Below the pieces are notes generated by a model. That model was not told the origin of the DNA, made no database searches, and worked only from the letters and a program-made list of their open reading frames with translations. DNA of 64,000 nt from Oscarella lobularis. Its lineage: Eukaryota > Porifera > Homoscleromorpha > Homosclerophorida > Oscarellidae. Within the stretch, counting starts at the first letter, position 1, and every line of letters starts with the position of its first letter. This document shows positions 55,501-64,000 of this stretch, in pieces. The stretch is taken from the NCBI RefSeq assembly GCF_947507565.1, contig NC_089190.1, positions 496,001-560,000 of the forward strand, read 5' to 3'. Made by a program: the position numbers and the translations under genes.

Positions 55501-57332
55501 TCCACTCGTCAGGCTGTCGCAAACGCTTTCTTCCCTTTCTCTGGCTTCCTTCCGTGACGTCCATTGCAAGTACGAGTGTGAAGTAAAGTGCGTTAAGAGT
55601 CACGTGGTCTTTCAGAACAAAACCTGCTATATCTCCGTTAATCCTTCAGGGATATGCACGAAATTTTAACTCATGAACCTCCGACGCCTAAACTTTACTT
55701 TCCGGCAGTTAACTCAATTTTGTACAATTTGGCGCTTAGGCCCTTTTTGCACTCAGCCCTTCACATAAAAACTAGGTTCATCTCCTACGGATCTGTTGCT
55801 GCTGTAGAAGCACTGCCATCTGTAAAACGATACTTGCGGACGGTCATAGACAGGTGCCGCCAGGGATATGCTGACCTACTTTGGTTTGCTGGCGAGGTGA
55901 TGCACCTATCATCATAAACTTTGCAATGAAAAAAATTTTTTAATAATTTAGATTGCGTTTGACATGGGAGAAGACGAAAAGATTGTCACAGATACGTTTC
56001 TCTCTTTGGTGTCAGAGATAGAAGCACTGCAAGGCAAGAACTCCGTCCTGACGGATACGAGCAGCAGCTTCAAAAAGTTGGCTGAGAAAGTCGTTTCTTG
56101 CATTAATAAGCTGAAATTAAACAGTGCTATGGTGAGTTTTACTTCTAATGAATACATGTCTACTTCATTTGCCTAAATTAGGTGAAGGAGTTCGCATGCT
56201 TTGTGAGAAGCAGCTCCGGCGATCGAAGCAAGGATTGCGTTGCTATCCACTTTGAGAAATTTCAAGACGTCTTAGACAAAGCCGCGGTTGATCCATCCCC
56301 TGCAACGTCAATTACAACCATCAAAAGAATTTTCAAAGAACGCTCATCTTTGGGAAAAACGGAACCAGCCAGATTTCTGGTAGACTGGCAAAAAAAGGAG
56401 TCAAAGAGAAGCCGCCAACCGCACATTTTTATGAGTTCTTTTGCTGCTGACGTTGGTAAACGCCTGAAGAAAGGTTGCCATAATTCCTTGACTCTATGTA
56501 GCTTATACGCCAGCATTTATACCTTCTAGCTATAGCTTTGGGCTGGGAAAAGGAGTTAGAGGAAAAAAGCGACACCCGTGATAGCAGCCAAGGTGCTTTG
56601 TGCATACAGAACGCTTACAACTTGTGCGATCATATTAATTCTTTATATATGTTGCACGTAGATGCAAGCCCTCAGGAAAGTGAAGTGCTCTTTTCAGAAA
56701 TTCATCCTGCTAATCCTCCTGCTGAAAAAGGTATAATTGTCTCTTAGAGTAGATTTGCTAGCATACCTCCTAATACTAACCGTTTGACATCTTCGCCTCT
56801 AATAGTAGTAGATGAAGTTGCCGGTTCAGTTGCCGGTTCAGTTGCCGCTTCAGTTGCGCTGAATGCTCTTGAAACAGGTACGTGTACTGAACTGGCGCTC
56901 TGACAAAAAACGAATTCACTGATTCTACCTTTGCATGTCCAGAGAAGGAAAGGCACATTGGTCAAGAAGTTGCTCCTGAAAGTGACACTGACACCATTTT
57001 CGGAGGTACGTCTACTACTTGGTTCTGACAAACGGTTTTCACTGGCATCAATTTTTCCGCTACAGGTAGTGACATTGAGGACAAAATACCAACTGTCAGT
57101 GGAAGTGCTCAGCCAAGAAAGACAAAAAAGACGAAATTGAAGGGTAAAGCGCATGCGGTTCGGCCTGAAATTGGTAAAACAGGTAAGCATAATTATAGAT
57201 GGTTTTCTAACTATAGTACTATGTTTTCTTTTAGTCAAAAGGCAGTTGAAACGGCCTAGAGAGCCAGAGCGCCTCAAAGACAGCATACATCCAGGCCAAC
57301 TGTCAAAAAGGCTTCGAAGCGAGAGGAGCTAG
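49512..57332 (+). CDS. P-loop ATPase of unknown family, about 14 exons
   Basis: Open exon chain with good splice sites. Exons are 49512-49741 (GFVPGSKSMGLEQGYMLEV), about 49811-50047 (INPAFVDDDILWCCLSSTEL, NVIGRQMIGEKWYWVISEE), about 50096-50270, then about 50332-50489 with Walker A (LLHGVVSSGKTTLARVALSC). About 50545-50764 has NGLSTTNVVAKASETTLGFA and CSFMITTNMD (sensor-like Asn). About 50813-50955 has SRWVILPFTK (arginine-finger-like). After the 4.8-kb insertion in the next intron come about 55784-55895, 55952-56130, 56182-56474 and small exons with VDEVAGSVAGSVAASV, then a basic end at the TAG at 57330-57332. Ser/Gly-Lys-Thr and the later Asn and Arg suggest an AAA+ or D5/DUF927-like ATPase, but I cannot name it. 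No frame break was found. The first ATG at 49512 is provisional. Confidence 0.6.
52760..54382 (-). CDS. Tigger/pogo transposase
   Basis: An uninterrupted 540-codon gene. I chose the ATG at 54380-54382 (MFRPTLPTRKRKHLTLKTKI) because the frame upstream has only a TTG. Residues 10-65 form a CENP-B/Psq-type helix-turn-helix (LRALAERFDCSKTQIGTTLK). Residues about 90-160 form the second DNA-binding HTH (WYVMASSKNIYPGGPQLI, FRGSNGWLQKWKTRLNL). The DDE core has YNFDETGCFWKALPDKG (first Asp), SVLLLLDNAACHPPE (second Asp) and LQPLDLGIIQNFKVHYKK (third Asp). An acidic tail (EIDSDSEDEDEV) and a Cys-containing C-terminus follow. It binds the element ends and moves them into TA sites. All catalytic residues are present. 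It is the most likely active transposase in this window. Confidence 0.95.
   Translation of the reverse strand: MFRPTLPTRKRKHLTLKTKIEVIKAAESDPRLTLRALAERFDCSKTQIGTTLKKKEQYLEQYESNLSSTAIQLRQKARKSKFEDVNDRLYEWYVMASSKNIYPGGPQLIEKAKEIAERLGINDFRGSNGWLQKWKTRLNLRQVTICGESGTVRGDTVQSWKERLPELLTGYSAKDIYNFDETGCFWKALPDKGFARRGEKCHGGKQKKHRMTVALFVNGEGGKETPIVVWQSCTPRCFKGINKASLPVKYFNQPKSWMTSKIFEEILAAFNRRMSTQNRSVLLLLDNAACHPPECQTKYSNVRLLFLPPNTTSKLQPLDLGIIQNFKVHYKKSLLRYVLAKIEESDTPSDVIKSVTILTAIRWVAKAWRDVQPDTIIKCFRNAGVVSSDMTVVRVDEADMFTDLGDENDLAQLMQETVGSEGCNVAEYIQGEENVPVCFEADDENWEDNFMQSLDQANHSDVVEIDSDSEDEDEVQGNNEEREIATKSFGEAMTSLEDVEEFLKSKGCYDEANMVASCVDRVAMCKCQKTKQKHILDYFS
54383..54447. promoter_or_regulatory. Divergent intergenic region between transposase and HIRAN genes
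   Basis: Only 65 bp separate the two ATG codons (54382 minus, 54448 plus). The promoter(s) must lie here or inside the opposite coding region. It is GC-richer than the rest of the element (CACGTGCAAAAGCCGCGCACG). No TATA box is seen. Confidence 0.5.
54448..54846 (+). CDS. HIRAN-domain protein encoded within the Tigger element
   Basis: 132 codons, ATG at 54448, TAA at 54844-54846, single exon without interruption. It contains IPSFVRGYHIYKEDWSPAVG, DVLLLQRDPLNEKDRNAVAI, GSVVGHVPFNLAPLFSHFLR and VNRGGGYGLEIPCTYSLYGP. The L.R.P.N..D.NAVAI...G..VGHVP pattern is that of the HIRAN domain, which in HLTF and in bacterial proteins recognises DNA ends or single-stranded DNA. The protein is only this domain plus a short tail, with no helicase. 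It sits in the same Tigger as the transposase, divergently. I infer a possible accessory role at transposon ends or repair. It could instead be a captured host gene without a role in movement. Confidence 0.8.
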   Translation: MASQPGTLPDTTYIEIPSFVRGYHIYKEDWSPAVGDVLLLQRDPLNEKDRNAVAIVRDGSVVGHVPFNLAPLFSHFLRQELNKGTVRITGSRVNRGGGYGLEIPCTYSLYGPAAFLQRVASVVEELRQKNLI

Positions 57333-57496
57333 ATTGCCGTTGCAATCTACCCGAATGGAATCCACGAGTTTGCCATGTTGAGTTGATTGAGGTTCATGTT
57401 TATGACAAAGTAAAGCAAAAAACGTACTGATTGCCGCAAACTTCAGTGGAGGGCTCGAATAAGTATAGAGAGTCAGATCTGCATCAGTGGAACGCG

Positions 57497-58690
57497 GTGT
57501 CACTATTACGGTGTCACGGTGTCACAGTGTCACAGTGTCACAATGGCACAGGGGCACAAAGCACAGTGACACTTGGGACACGGTGTCACGGTGTCACGGT
57601 GTCACAGAGCACAGTGACACAGTGCCATGGTGGCACAGTGTCACAATGTCGCGGTGTCACAGTGTCACAGTGTCACAGTGTCACAATGGCACAGAGCACA
57701 GTGACACTTGGGACACGGTAGCACAGTGTCACAATGTCAGAGCACAGTGACACAGCGCCATGGTGGCACAGTGTCACAGTGTCACAGTGTCACAATGGCA
57801 CAGAGCACAGTGACACTTGGGACACGGTGTCACGGTGTCACAATGTCACAGAGCACAGTGACACAGCGCCATGGTGGCACAGCGCCATGGTGGCACAGTG
57901 TCACAGTGTCACAATGTCACAATGGCACAGAGCACAGTGACACTTGGGACACGGTGTCACGGTGTCACGGTGTCACAATGTCACAGTGTCACAGTGTCAC
58001 AATGGCACAGAGCACAGTTACACACGGTGTCACAATGTCACAATGTCACAATGTCACAATGGCACAGCGCACAGAGCACAGTGACACTTGGGACACGGTG
58101 TCACAATGTCACAATGTCACAATGTCACAGAGCACAGTGACACAGCGCCATGGTGGCACAGTGTCACAATGTCACAGTGTCACAGTGTCACAGTGTCACA
58201 ATGGCACAGAGCACAGTGACACTTGGGACACGGTGTCACGGTGTCACAATGTCACAATGTCACAGAGCACAGTGACACAGCGCCATGGTGGCACAGTGTC
58301 ACAATGTCGCCGTGTCACAGTGTCACAGTGTCACAGTGTCACAATGTCACAATGTCACAATGGCACAGAGCACATAGCACAGTGACACTTGGGACACGGT
58401 GTCACAATGTCACAACGTCACGGTGTCACAATGTCACAATGTCACAGAGCACAGTGACAGCGTCATGGTGGCACAGTGTCACAATGTCACAGTGTCACAG
58501 TGTCACAGTGTTACAGTGTCACAATGGCACAATGGCACAGAGCACAGTGACACTTGGGACACGGTGTCACGGTGTCACTGTGCCACAGTGTCACGGTGTA
58601 AGAGTCACATAGACGCAGTGACGCAGTGACGCAGTGTCACCGGTACACTGTGTTTTTGTGAGACTGCACAGTGACACTGCTCCACGGTGC
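57497..58690. repeat. 9-bp minisatellite array, right (GTGTCACAG units)
   Basis: About 1.2 kb of GTGTCACAG, GTGTCACAA and GTGTCACGG units. A higher-order block of roughly 110-140 bp contains GAGCACAGTGACACTTGGGA and ACACGGTGTCAC, repeated about eight times (near 57556, 57692, 57803, 57935, 58074, 58210, 58374, 58540). Some blocks add AGCGCCATGGTGGCACAG. It is inverted relative to the array at 45250-46112. Confidence 0.95.
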
Positions 58691-58699
58691 ACGGCGACA

Positions 58700-59035
58700 C
58701 AGTGAAAAAACAAATCTTATACGCGTATTTTTTGAAAAAAAATTATTCTCAATAATGCGAGCAACGTATAAAATTAATTGTTCGGAAACAATGACGTAAG
58801 CTATAGCGCGAGTGTTCGTGTTCGTTTCTGCGGATAACCACGCTCGTTTGAATTTGGTAAGGGGTGGCCTTTCTTTACTTTGTTCCTTCAATGTAGAGTC
58901 CATAAATCTTTAAGCGATTTTTCCTCCTCACTGTTTGTTGTCATTTCGTTCTTGATAGATGGTTAGACAGTAGAAATTGACACAGTCGAACATTTTTGCA
59001 CGCACTTAGTCGATAGTTTCTCTTTAGAAATGCAA
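58700..59035. other. Spacer, nothing recognised
   Basis: AT-rich sequence between the array and the Mutator-like gene copy. No gene is supported. Confidence 0.45.
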
Positions 59036-59039
59036 TATT

Positions 59040-60486
59040 TGTCGTATGCATATATCGCTCCATTGAGAAGTACAACTTGCGGTACACCACGTTTATTGGC
59101 GATGGGGATTCAAAAGCTTACAGCAACATCCAAAATATTTACGGTGAAAAACACGAAGTGAGAAAGCTCGATTGCGTAGGCCATGTTCACAAACGGATGG
59201 GTGCCAACTTGAGGAAATGGGTAGACTCTTCCAAGAAACATGTCTTGGAAGATGGAGGATCAGTTGGCGGAAAAAGTCGCCTAACAAAAATTGCAATGAA
59301 CAGGCTGAGCACCTAATATGGCTACGCAATAAGGAGAAACCTGGGAAATGTTGGAGCAATGAAGAAAGATATTTTGGCTGTTTTGTATCACACCTGTCGA
59401 CCAAAAAATGTGGATGACGCTATTGGGAAGAAGACCAAAAAGAATCCATCAGAAGGACATATTTTCAATCACGACGAATGTCCAAAGTCAGAGGAAGAGC
59501 AACGCCAATCGGTGAAAACTCGTGGTGTCGCTGGCAGAAAGACCGAGCAACTGGTCAGAACCGGTACAAGCAAGACGAGAAGCGAACTCTTCCACACTGC
59601 TTTTTCACGAGTTGCTTCCCTTGTTTGAACGCTTGTCGGATGAAAATCTCCTGGAGAGGTGCAAAGACGGGCATACTCAAAATTCCAACGAGTCTTTCCA
59701 CAACACTCTATGGAGCTATGCCCCAAAAGCAAAATACCGTGAAGCCCTGTCAATTCTCATTGCTGCTCGAATTGCAGCTGGACAGTTCAACAATGGCTCT
59801 ACTGTCTTTGCACGACTCCTCCAGGAAATGAGAACTCCTCCAGTATGATTTTCACTGCACCATTTCCAGGCGATCGACAAGAAAAGAATTTCTGCCAGTG
59901 AACAGAAGTGCTCAGAAGAGGGGATAAAAAGAAGGGCAACTAGGAAGAAGAAAAAGGCACAAAGGCAAGACCATCAGGAAAGGAGAGAAGGACCGATGTA
60001 CGAAGCTGGCGGGTTTGGAGGCGAAGCCCCTGAGCGGCCGCAGCCGCGGCAAGATACGGCTCGGGGTGGTCGGGGTGGTCGAGGTCGTCGAGGTAGATCG
60101 AGAAAAGGAAAAGAGCCTGTGACCGCCCCAGTACGACAAAGACGGCAACCGTCACCAACTGCCGAGTCTTCATCGGAAGACGAGGCTCCCGTAGTCCGAA
60201 GGCAATCAGCAAGGAAAAGATTTCAAGGTAAGATAACCCCTTAGAGAATTGAGCGTTTGAAATTCTCTATAAAGGGCACTACATGGAGTTCTCTTCGTCG
60301 GATGAGGATGAAGTAGCTACGGAAGTGGGCATTCAAGAGGATGTTGCCAGTGGACAGGTAACTGTAAATGTACTAAATGTTGAGTCTGTGTTAGAGGAGG
60401 ACAGTGACAGTTCGTTTAGAGGTTTTACTACAGAAGATATAGGGTCCGTGTTATTTAGTGATATTTCTGAGAACGATGACGATTAG
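59040..60486 (+). pseudogene. Mutator-like transposase-domain protein, copy 2
   Basis: It has the same order as the copy at 10880-12483: RYTTFIGDGDSKAYSNIQNI, VRKLDCVGHVHKRMGANLRK, YGYAIRRNLGNVGAMKKDIL, CPKSEEEQ, NSWCRWQKDRATGQNRYKQD, FHELLPLFERLSDENLLERC, NSNESFHNTLWSYAPKAKYR and LIAARIAAGQFNNGSTVFAR. An exon with a basic RGGRGGRGRRGRSRKG tail follows, and a final acidic exon ends with a TAG at 60484-60486. The family Trp (SFHNTLW), lost in copy 1, is kept here. However, a TAA replaces a Tyr codon before YGYA (about 59313), and two frame changes occur near 59513 and 59590. It is probably inactive. The two copies differ strongly, so they are old paralogues. Confidence 0.75.
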
Positions 60487-60489
60487 ATT

Positions 60490-61205
60490 AGAGTAAAATA
60501 GGGGTGGGTAGAATTTTCTTTCAGTGTTGGTGCCGTTCTCTAAATAATAATAACCAGCATCTTCCCCCCTTATGGAAATCGCCTTTCACGGACAAAAATT
60601 AGGTCAGAACCAACAAATGAGATCAATAACCATGTTACAAGTGGCCTTTCCTTACGAATTAGGCGGCTAAGCGCGAATAAAAACCAGCGAATCGATGGTA
60701 GCAGAAACTTCACCTTCTTCCTCCTTTTTCTCGTGATTTCCAAAATGGCGACCTGGCAACGGTCAAACGGTATTGGAGAAGTCGCTACTTCACGAAGAAA
60801 GCCCATTCGAATACAGCCGCATACGGGACATATGTAGCAGTCATTGTATCTGAGCGCTTCATTCAAAATACGATCTATTCGACCGATCGGCGACTCCAAA
60901 GTTGCAAGTTGTTGAAGAACAAAGGTAAAAAATACTTTCGCCAGATAAAAGCGAAGATTTTTAGAGTGAAAACACGATTTCTCTTCGAACGCGGATGCAA
61001 AACACAGCGACGAAGGTCCAATACCGATCAAAGAGGCACGACCGCATGTTTTCGAAGCCGAATAACTGATTCCACGACAACTTTAGGGCAGAAAATCCTA
61101 AGGCGACTGTTTTCTAAGGTAAGGATAGTTCAAGCGAGACAAAAGACTGATTGAAAAATCTTTTATTTTCCATCAAAATTTTAGAGGTGTGGTACCCTAG
61201 TACAC
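60490..61205. other. Spacer before the mitochondrial insert
   Basis: A minus-strand frame at 61031-60570 has no recognised domain. No repeat links to the flanks of the mitochondrial insert. The junction with mitochondrial sequence lies near 61190-61215. Confidence 0.4.
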
Positions 61206-61209
61206 CACC

Positions 61210-62865
61210 TTACACAGGCATAATGCTAGTTGTTACTAGTGTTTCAGCCTTAGTTCATATTTATTCAACTGGCTACATGTCAGGAGATCCACATATACCC
61301 AGATTTATGTCATATTTTTCCTTAGTTACTTTTTTTATGATTGTTTTAGTAATAAGTGATAATTATGTTCAATTATTTATAGGTTGAGAAGGTGTTGGTT
61401 TATGTTCTTATTTATTAATAAATTTTTGACTTACAAGAATCCAAGCTAATACAGCAGCTATAAAAGCCATGTTGGTAAACAGAGTCGGAGATATTGGATT
61501 AGTTTTGGGTATGTTTGCTATATTTAAAGAATTCGGAAGCTTAGAATTTTCAACAGTATTTAGTACGGTGAATGAAGTATCTCAACCTAATAGCATAGCT
61601 TTAATATGTATATTATTACTTATTGGGACAGTGGGTAAATCTGCTCAACTAGGTCTACATACTTGACTTCCAGATGCTATGGAAGGTCCAACGCCTGTGT
61701 CGGCATTAATTCATGCTGCCACAATGGTTACAGCCGGGGTTTTTCTAATAATACGGTCTGGGCCTCTTTTCGAGGGTTCTCCTTTAGCATTAACTGTTAC
61801 AACAGTTGTAGGAGCCTTAACAGCCTTTTTTGCTGCCACGGTTGGATTAGTACAAAATGACTTAAAGAAAGTTATTGCTTATTCTACGTGTAGTCAGTTA
61901 GGGTACATGGTAATGGTTTGCGGGGTATCCAACTATTCAACTAGTTTATTCTATTTAATGAACCATGCTTTTTTAAGGCTTTATTATTCTTAAGCGCAGG
62001 CTCTGTAATTCATGCAATAGCGGATGAACAAGACATGAGAAAAATGGGACGTCTAATTAGATCTATACCCTTACGTATGTAATGATACTTATAGGGTCTC
62101 TATCTTTAATGGGATTCCCGTATTTAACACGATTTTACTCTAAAGATTTAATTTTAGAGCTAGTTTATGATAAATATTATCTGGTTTTGCTTACTGATTG
62201 GGGGCCTTTTCAGCTTTATTAACTGCATTTTATTCAATAAGATTAATATATTTAACTTTTATTTCTAATACTAACTCTAAAAAAGAAGTTTTAATGAATG
62301 TTCATGAATCTTCTTGAAATATTACACTTCCCCTATTTTTATTAGCTTTAGGAAGCATTTTTGTGGGGTATATAGCCAGAGATGTTGTGGTAGGAACAGT
62401 ATTACCTCCTATAAACCAAGTTCAATAAAACTTGTTCCTGTTGTTTTAAGTTTATTAGGAGCTACTTTAGCCTTTTTAGGCTATAATACATTAGGCGGCT
62501 TTAAAATGTTCCTTCCTAAAATAAAACCACAAACGGTGGTGAACTTGTTTAATCCTGCAATATACACTTTTTTAAATTCAGCCTGACAATTTAATTATAT
62601 AATTAATCATTTCTTGGTTGCAAAAGCATGAAAATTCGGGCATTTAATTTCTTATCGTGTAATAGATAAAGGCTTACTTGAAATAATTGGACCTAGGGGG
62701 ATATCTAAATTAATTATAGGTGTTAGCCAAAAAATTAGTAATCTTCAATCTGGTCTAGTCTTTAATTATGCCTTAATTATGTTAGTGTTTACAACCCTAT
62801 TTATATCAGGAGGCGAAGTAGGTGGCTTCGCATCACAACAATGGGCATACATTATGTTTAGCTAA
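61210..62865 (+). pseudogene. nad5: Nuclear copy of mitochondrial nad5 (NUMT)
   Basis: Complex I subunit 5 sequence from the third transmembrane region to the stop. It reads [131 protein letters not shown] and LMNHAF, ending FASQQWAYIMFS with a TAA at 62863-62865. TGA occurs at conserved Trp positions (61385, about 61428, about 61666) and AGA at conserved Arg. That is the code of sponge, cnidarian and placozoan mitochondria. The first part of the gene is missing. Frames are lost near 61975, 62078, 62200 and 62422, so it is non-functional and must be nuclear or a degraded insert. Confidence 0.93.
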
Positions 62866-62896
62866 AAGGGGGGTACAACTGTACTCTACCCCATAA

Positions 62897-62969
62897 GGGA
62901 GTGTGGTGTAAACGGTGAACACGGCTGGTTTAGGCCCAGTTAATGCAGGTTTAAGTCCTGCCAACCCCA
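62897..62969 (+). tRNA. trnL(uag): Mitochondrial tRNA-Leu(UAG)-like sequence within the NUMT
   Basis: It folds into a cloverleaf. D-arm GTGT/ACAC with a 9-nt loop (62906-62922). Anticodon arm GCTGG/CCAGT with loop TTTAGGC (62924-62940), giving anticodon TAG at 62931-62933. Four-base variable region. T-arm GCAGG/CCTGC with loop TTTAAGT (62945-62961). Discriminator A at 62969. The acceptor strands GGGAGTG and CAACCCC pair at five of seven positions. It lies 31 bp after nad5. As part of a nuclear insert it is probably not expressed as a tRNA. Confidence 0.6.
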
Positions 62970-62989
62970 AATGAAAAGGGCTTTTAGAA

Positions 62990-63735
62990 AAGAAAATCTT
63001 GTCCTATTCATAGTCGATGAAACATTTATTTGTCTGTCTACCATACTTAAATTCTTCCACATTCAGAGTTTAGTTGAGGTGGCCGGCTTAGTGCCTCCAA
63101 CACCATCTTGTGCTTTACAATGTAAGAATAATGTATGATGCTCTACTTATATAGATTTCGCAGAAAACCAGCTATTTCCAAGTTCGATTAGCATTTCACT
63201 GCTAGTCACAGATCATCCGAGATTTTTGCTACAATCACCGGGTCGTTCCTTCACTAACTGGTAAATTAGCTTCAAACTGTCCATGACTAGATCACTTGGT
63301 TTCGGGTTAAATTTGACTGAAATGTTTCGCTCTATTAAAACTTGCTTTCGCTACACCTTCGTTTATCAACTTAAGTTTGCCAAATCTTATTCTCGCGAAC
63401 CCATTATACAAAAGGTACGTGTTTACGCACTGCTTGTAAGTTAACGAATCACTTCATATCCATTTACCTCTAGGGCTTTAGGATATTTACTCTCTTTCAA
63501 CCAACGGCGGCGGAACGAATTTTTTGTTGAGGGGGCTAAACGGCGCGCAAAAATTTTTTTGACCACGCCCACTCAAGACTGCATTTCCGGCGTTTTCGGC
63601 ATTTCAGCGCTATGTTGGATAAAGCCTCCTATAAATTAGATGTCAGATTGTAAAATACGCTCCTTAGAGAAAAACAGGTAAATTTACTCCTACTGTATAT
63701 ATATTGAGAGATATACGTGCTCACTTAAATAATTT
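62990..63735. other. Spacer with probable hAT terminal sequence
   Basis: No gene is supported. The stretch at 63528-63577 (GGCGCGCAAAAATTTTTTTG followed by ACCACGCCC) resembles the reverse complement of 43200-43262, which follows the other hAT remnant. Confidence 0.45.
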
Positions 63736-63741
63736 TTATCT

Positions 63742-64000
63742 TTAAAAATTGCCGAAAAACTCCCTTCTCCTTTCATTCCTTTCGCAAAAATCTTTGGCAA
63801 CTTGAGCTAAATCTACAGTGTCTGTTACGTGCTTATGGATGTGTAAAATAGCTGCATTATTAAGTCTTTTTTGAGTCATAGTTGTTCTAAGGTAAGTTTT
63901 GAGACGACGCAAAGAAGAAAAAGATCTTTCAGCTGTAGCAGTACTCACTGGTGCAGTTAGAAATATTCTTAGTAGCTTGTCAACTTCCGAGAGCATTATT
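63742..64000 (-). CDS. hAT transposase C-terminal domain, partial at window edge
   Basis: The open minus-strand frame continues to the right edge and stops at 63742-63744. It contains LSEVDKLLRIFLTAPVSTAT, AERSFSSLRRLKTYLRTTMT, QKRLNNAAILHIHKH and a final FFGNF. This is the hAT dimerisation domain (family signature ...TAERSFS.LRRLKTYLR..M...RL). It is needed for transposase oligomerisation. The visible part is uninterrupted. The rest of the gene lies beyond position 64000. Confidence 0.8.
   Translation of the reverse strand, partial: IMLSEVDKLLRIFLTAPVSTATAERSFSSLRRLKTYLRTTMTQKRLNNAAILHIHKHVTDTVDLAQVAKDFCERNERRREFFGNF

Larger units (their letters stand above)
51214..55564 (-). pseudogene. 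DUF7869-type transposase-like protein, split by Tigger
   Basis: The N-terminal part is 55564-55130. It starts at the ATG at 55562-55564 (MDVTEGSQRKGRKRLRQPDE), then CRCSYGCHRNVSSEEAERIF, SSRRQHSFEYHLRLQNG and QVCRKSFCAVHGINPKRVRV. The remainder is 52637-51214: LQNKITSGEIVPVDKRGK, SEWMYRKIFNEQFNLSFGFP, RSDTCEKCDYLKN, LTFDMMQNSPVPSM, AWDESTAGRGPDEIASCL, YSDSCFGQNKNFVMMSL, FLVRGHTYLPNDRDFGHI and PGVLWLRFSYSEEEPW. Removing the Tigger and one TA joins RV to LQ in frame, so the Tigger landed in this coding exon. A TAG at 52504-52506 also interrupts it. The family (zinc-finger-like N-terminus plus DUF7869) is common in cnidarian and insect genomes; a transposase role is inferred from the terminal repeats. 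Confidence 0.8.
51000..55762 (-). mobile_element. TIR DNA transposon with DUF7869-type protein, split by a Tigger
   Basis: The left end begins GAAGGGCTGAGTGCAAAAAG then GGCCTAAG; the right end is its reverse complement over about 30 bp. The duplicated ACAT (50996-50999 and 55763-55766) is a plausible 4-bp target duplication. It lies wholly within an intron of the P-loop ATPase gene, between the donor at about 50956 and the acceptor at about 55783. Without the 2.5-kb Tigger it would be about 2.3 kb, with one minus-strand gene filling most of it. Confidence 0.85.

Noticed and set aside
61151..61209. Start codon for nad5 at 61151
   Set aside because: The first 15-20 codons do not match nad5, and mitochondrial similarity starts near 61210. 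The upstream part is nuclear flank read through by chance.

Overview
This window is animal nuclear DNA, probably from a sponge or another non-bilaterian metazoan. The main evidence is a stretch of mitochondrial DNA at 61.2-63.0 kb. It carries a nad5 reading frame in which TGA must be read as Trp and AGA as the conserved Arg. That fits the sponge/cnidarian mitochondrial code (table 4) and not the bilaterian invertebrate code. Genes are split by short GT-AG introns, and most of the window consists of transposable elements and minisatellites.

Layout. 0-6.4 kb: low-complexity coding-like sequence, a 14-15 bp minisatellite, one exon of an RBBP4/7-type WD40 protein and a broken alanyl-tRNA synthetase copy. 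6.6-10.7 kb: a degraded DIRS-like tyrosine-recombinase retrotransposon on the minus strand. 10.9-12.5 kb: a Mutator-like transposase-domain gene, with a second copy at 59.0-60.5 kb. 12.5-20.3 kb: spacer with dispersed repeats, a possible RRM RNA-binding gene and a protein kinase gene. 21-24.9 kb: a P-element-type transposase gene, tail to tail with a second transposon-type gene that also occurs as another diverged copy. 25.6-34.8 kb: Helitron coding sequence split by a very young Ty3-type LTR retrotransposon (identical 168 bp LTRs, GACGA target duplication). The Helitron frame runs directly into a DUF6589 gene. 34.9-45 kb: RecQ helicase remains, two short HIRAN-domain gene copies, two integrase genes of the D,D,E type, and hAT remains.

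45.2-58.7 kb is the most structured block. Two minisatellite arrays of the same 9-bp unit lie in inverted orientation and bracket a complete-looking MULE transposase gene (C2H2, DDE, SWIM) and a complete-looking multi-exon P-loop ATPase gene of unknown family. One intron of the ATPase gene carries a terminal-inverted-repeat transposon (DUF7869-type protein). That transposon is itself split by an intact Tigger/pogo element. The Tigger carries two divergent genes: its transposase and a HIRAN-domain protein.

The two best candidates for something undescribed are the recurring HIRAN gene in Tigger-type elements and the MULE plus ATPase block framed by inverted minisatellite arrays. Coordinates of exons are read by eye from splice signals and are approximate unless terminal repeats or codons are cited.
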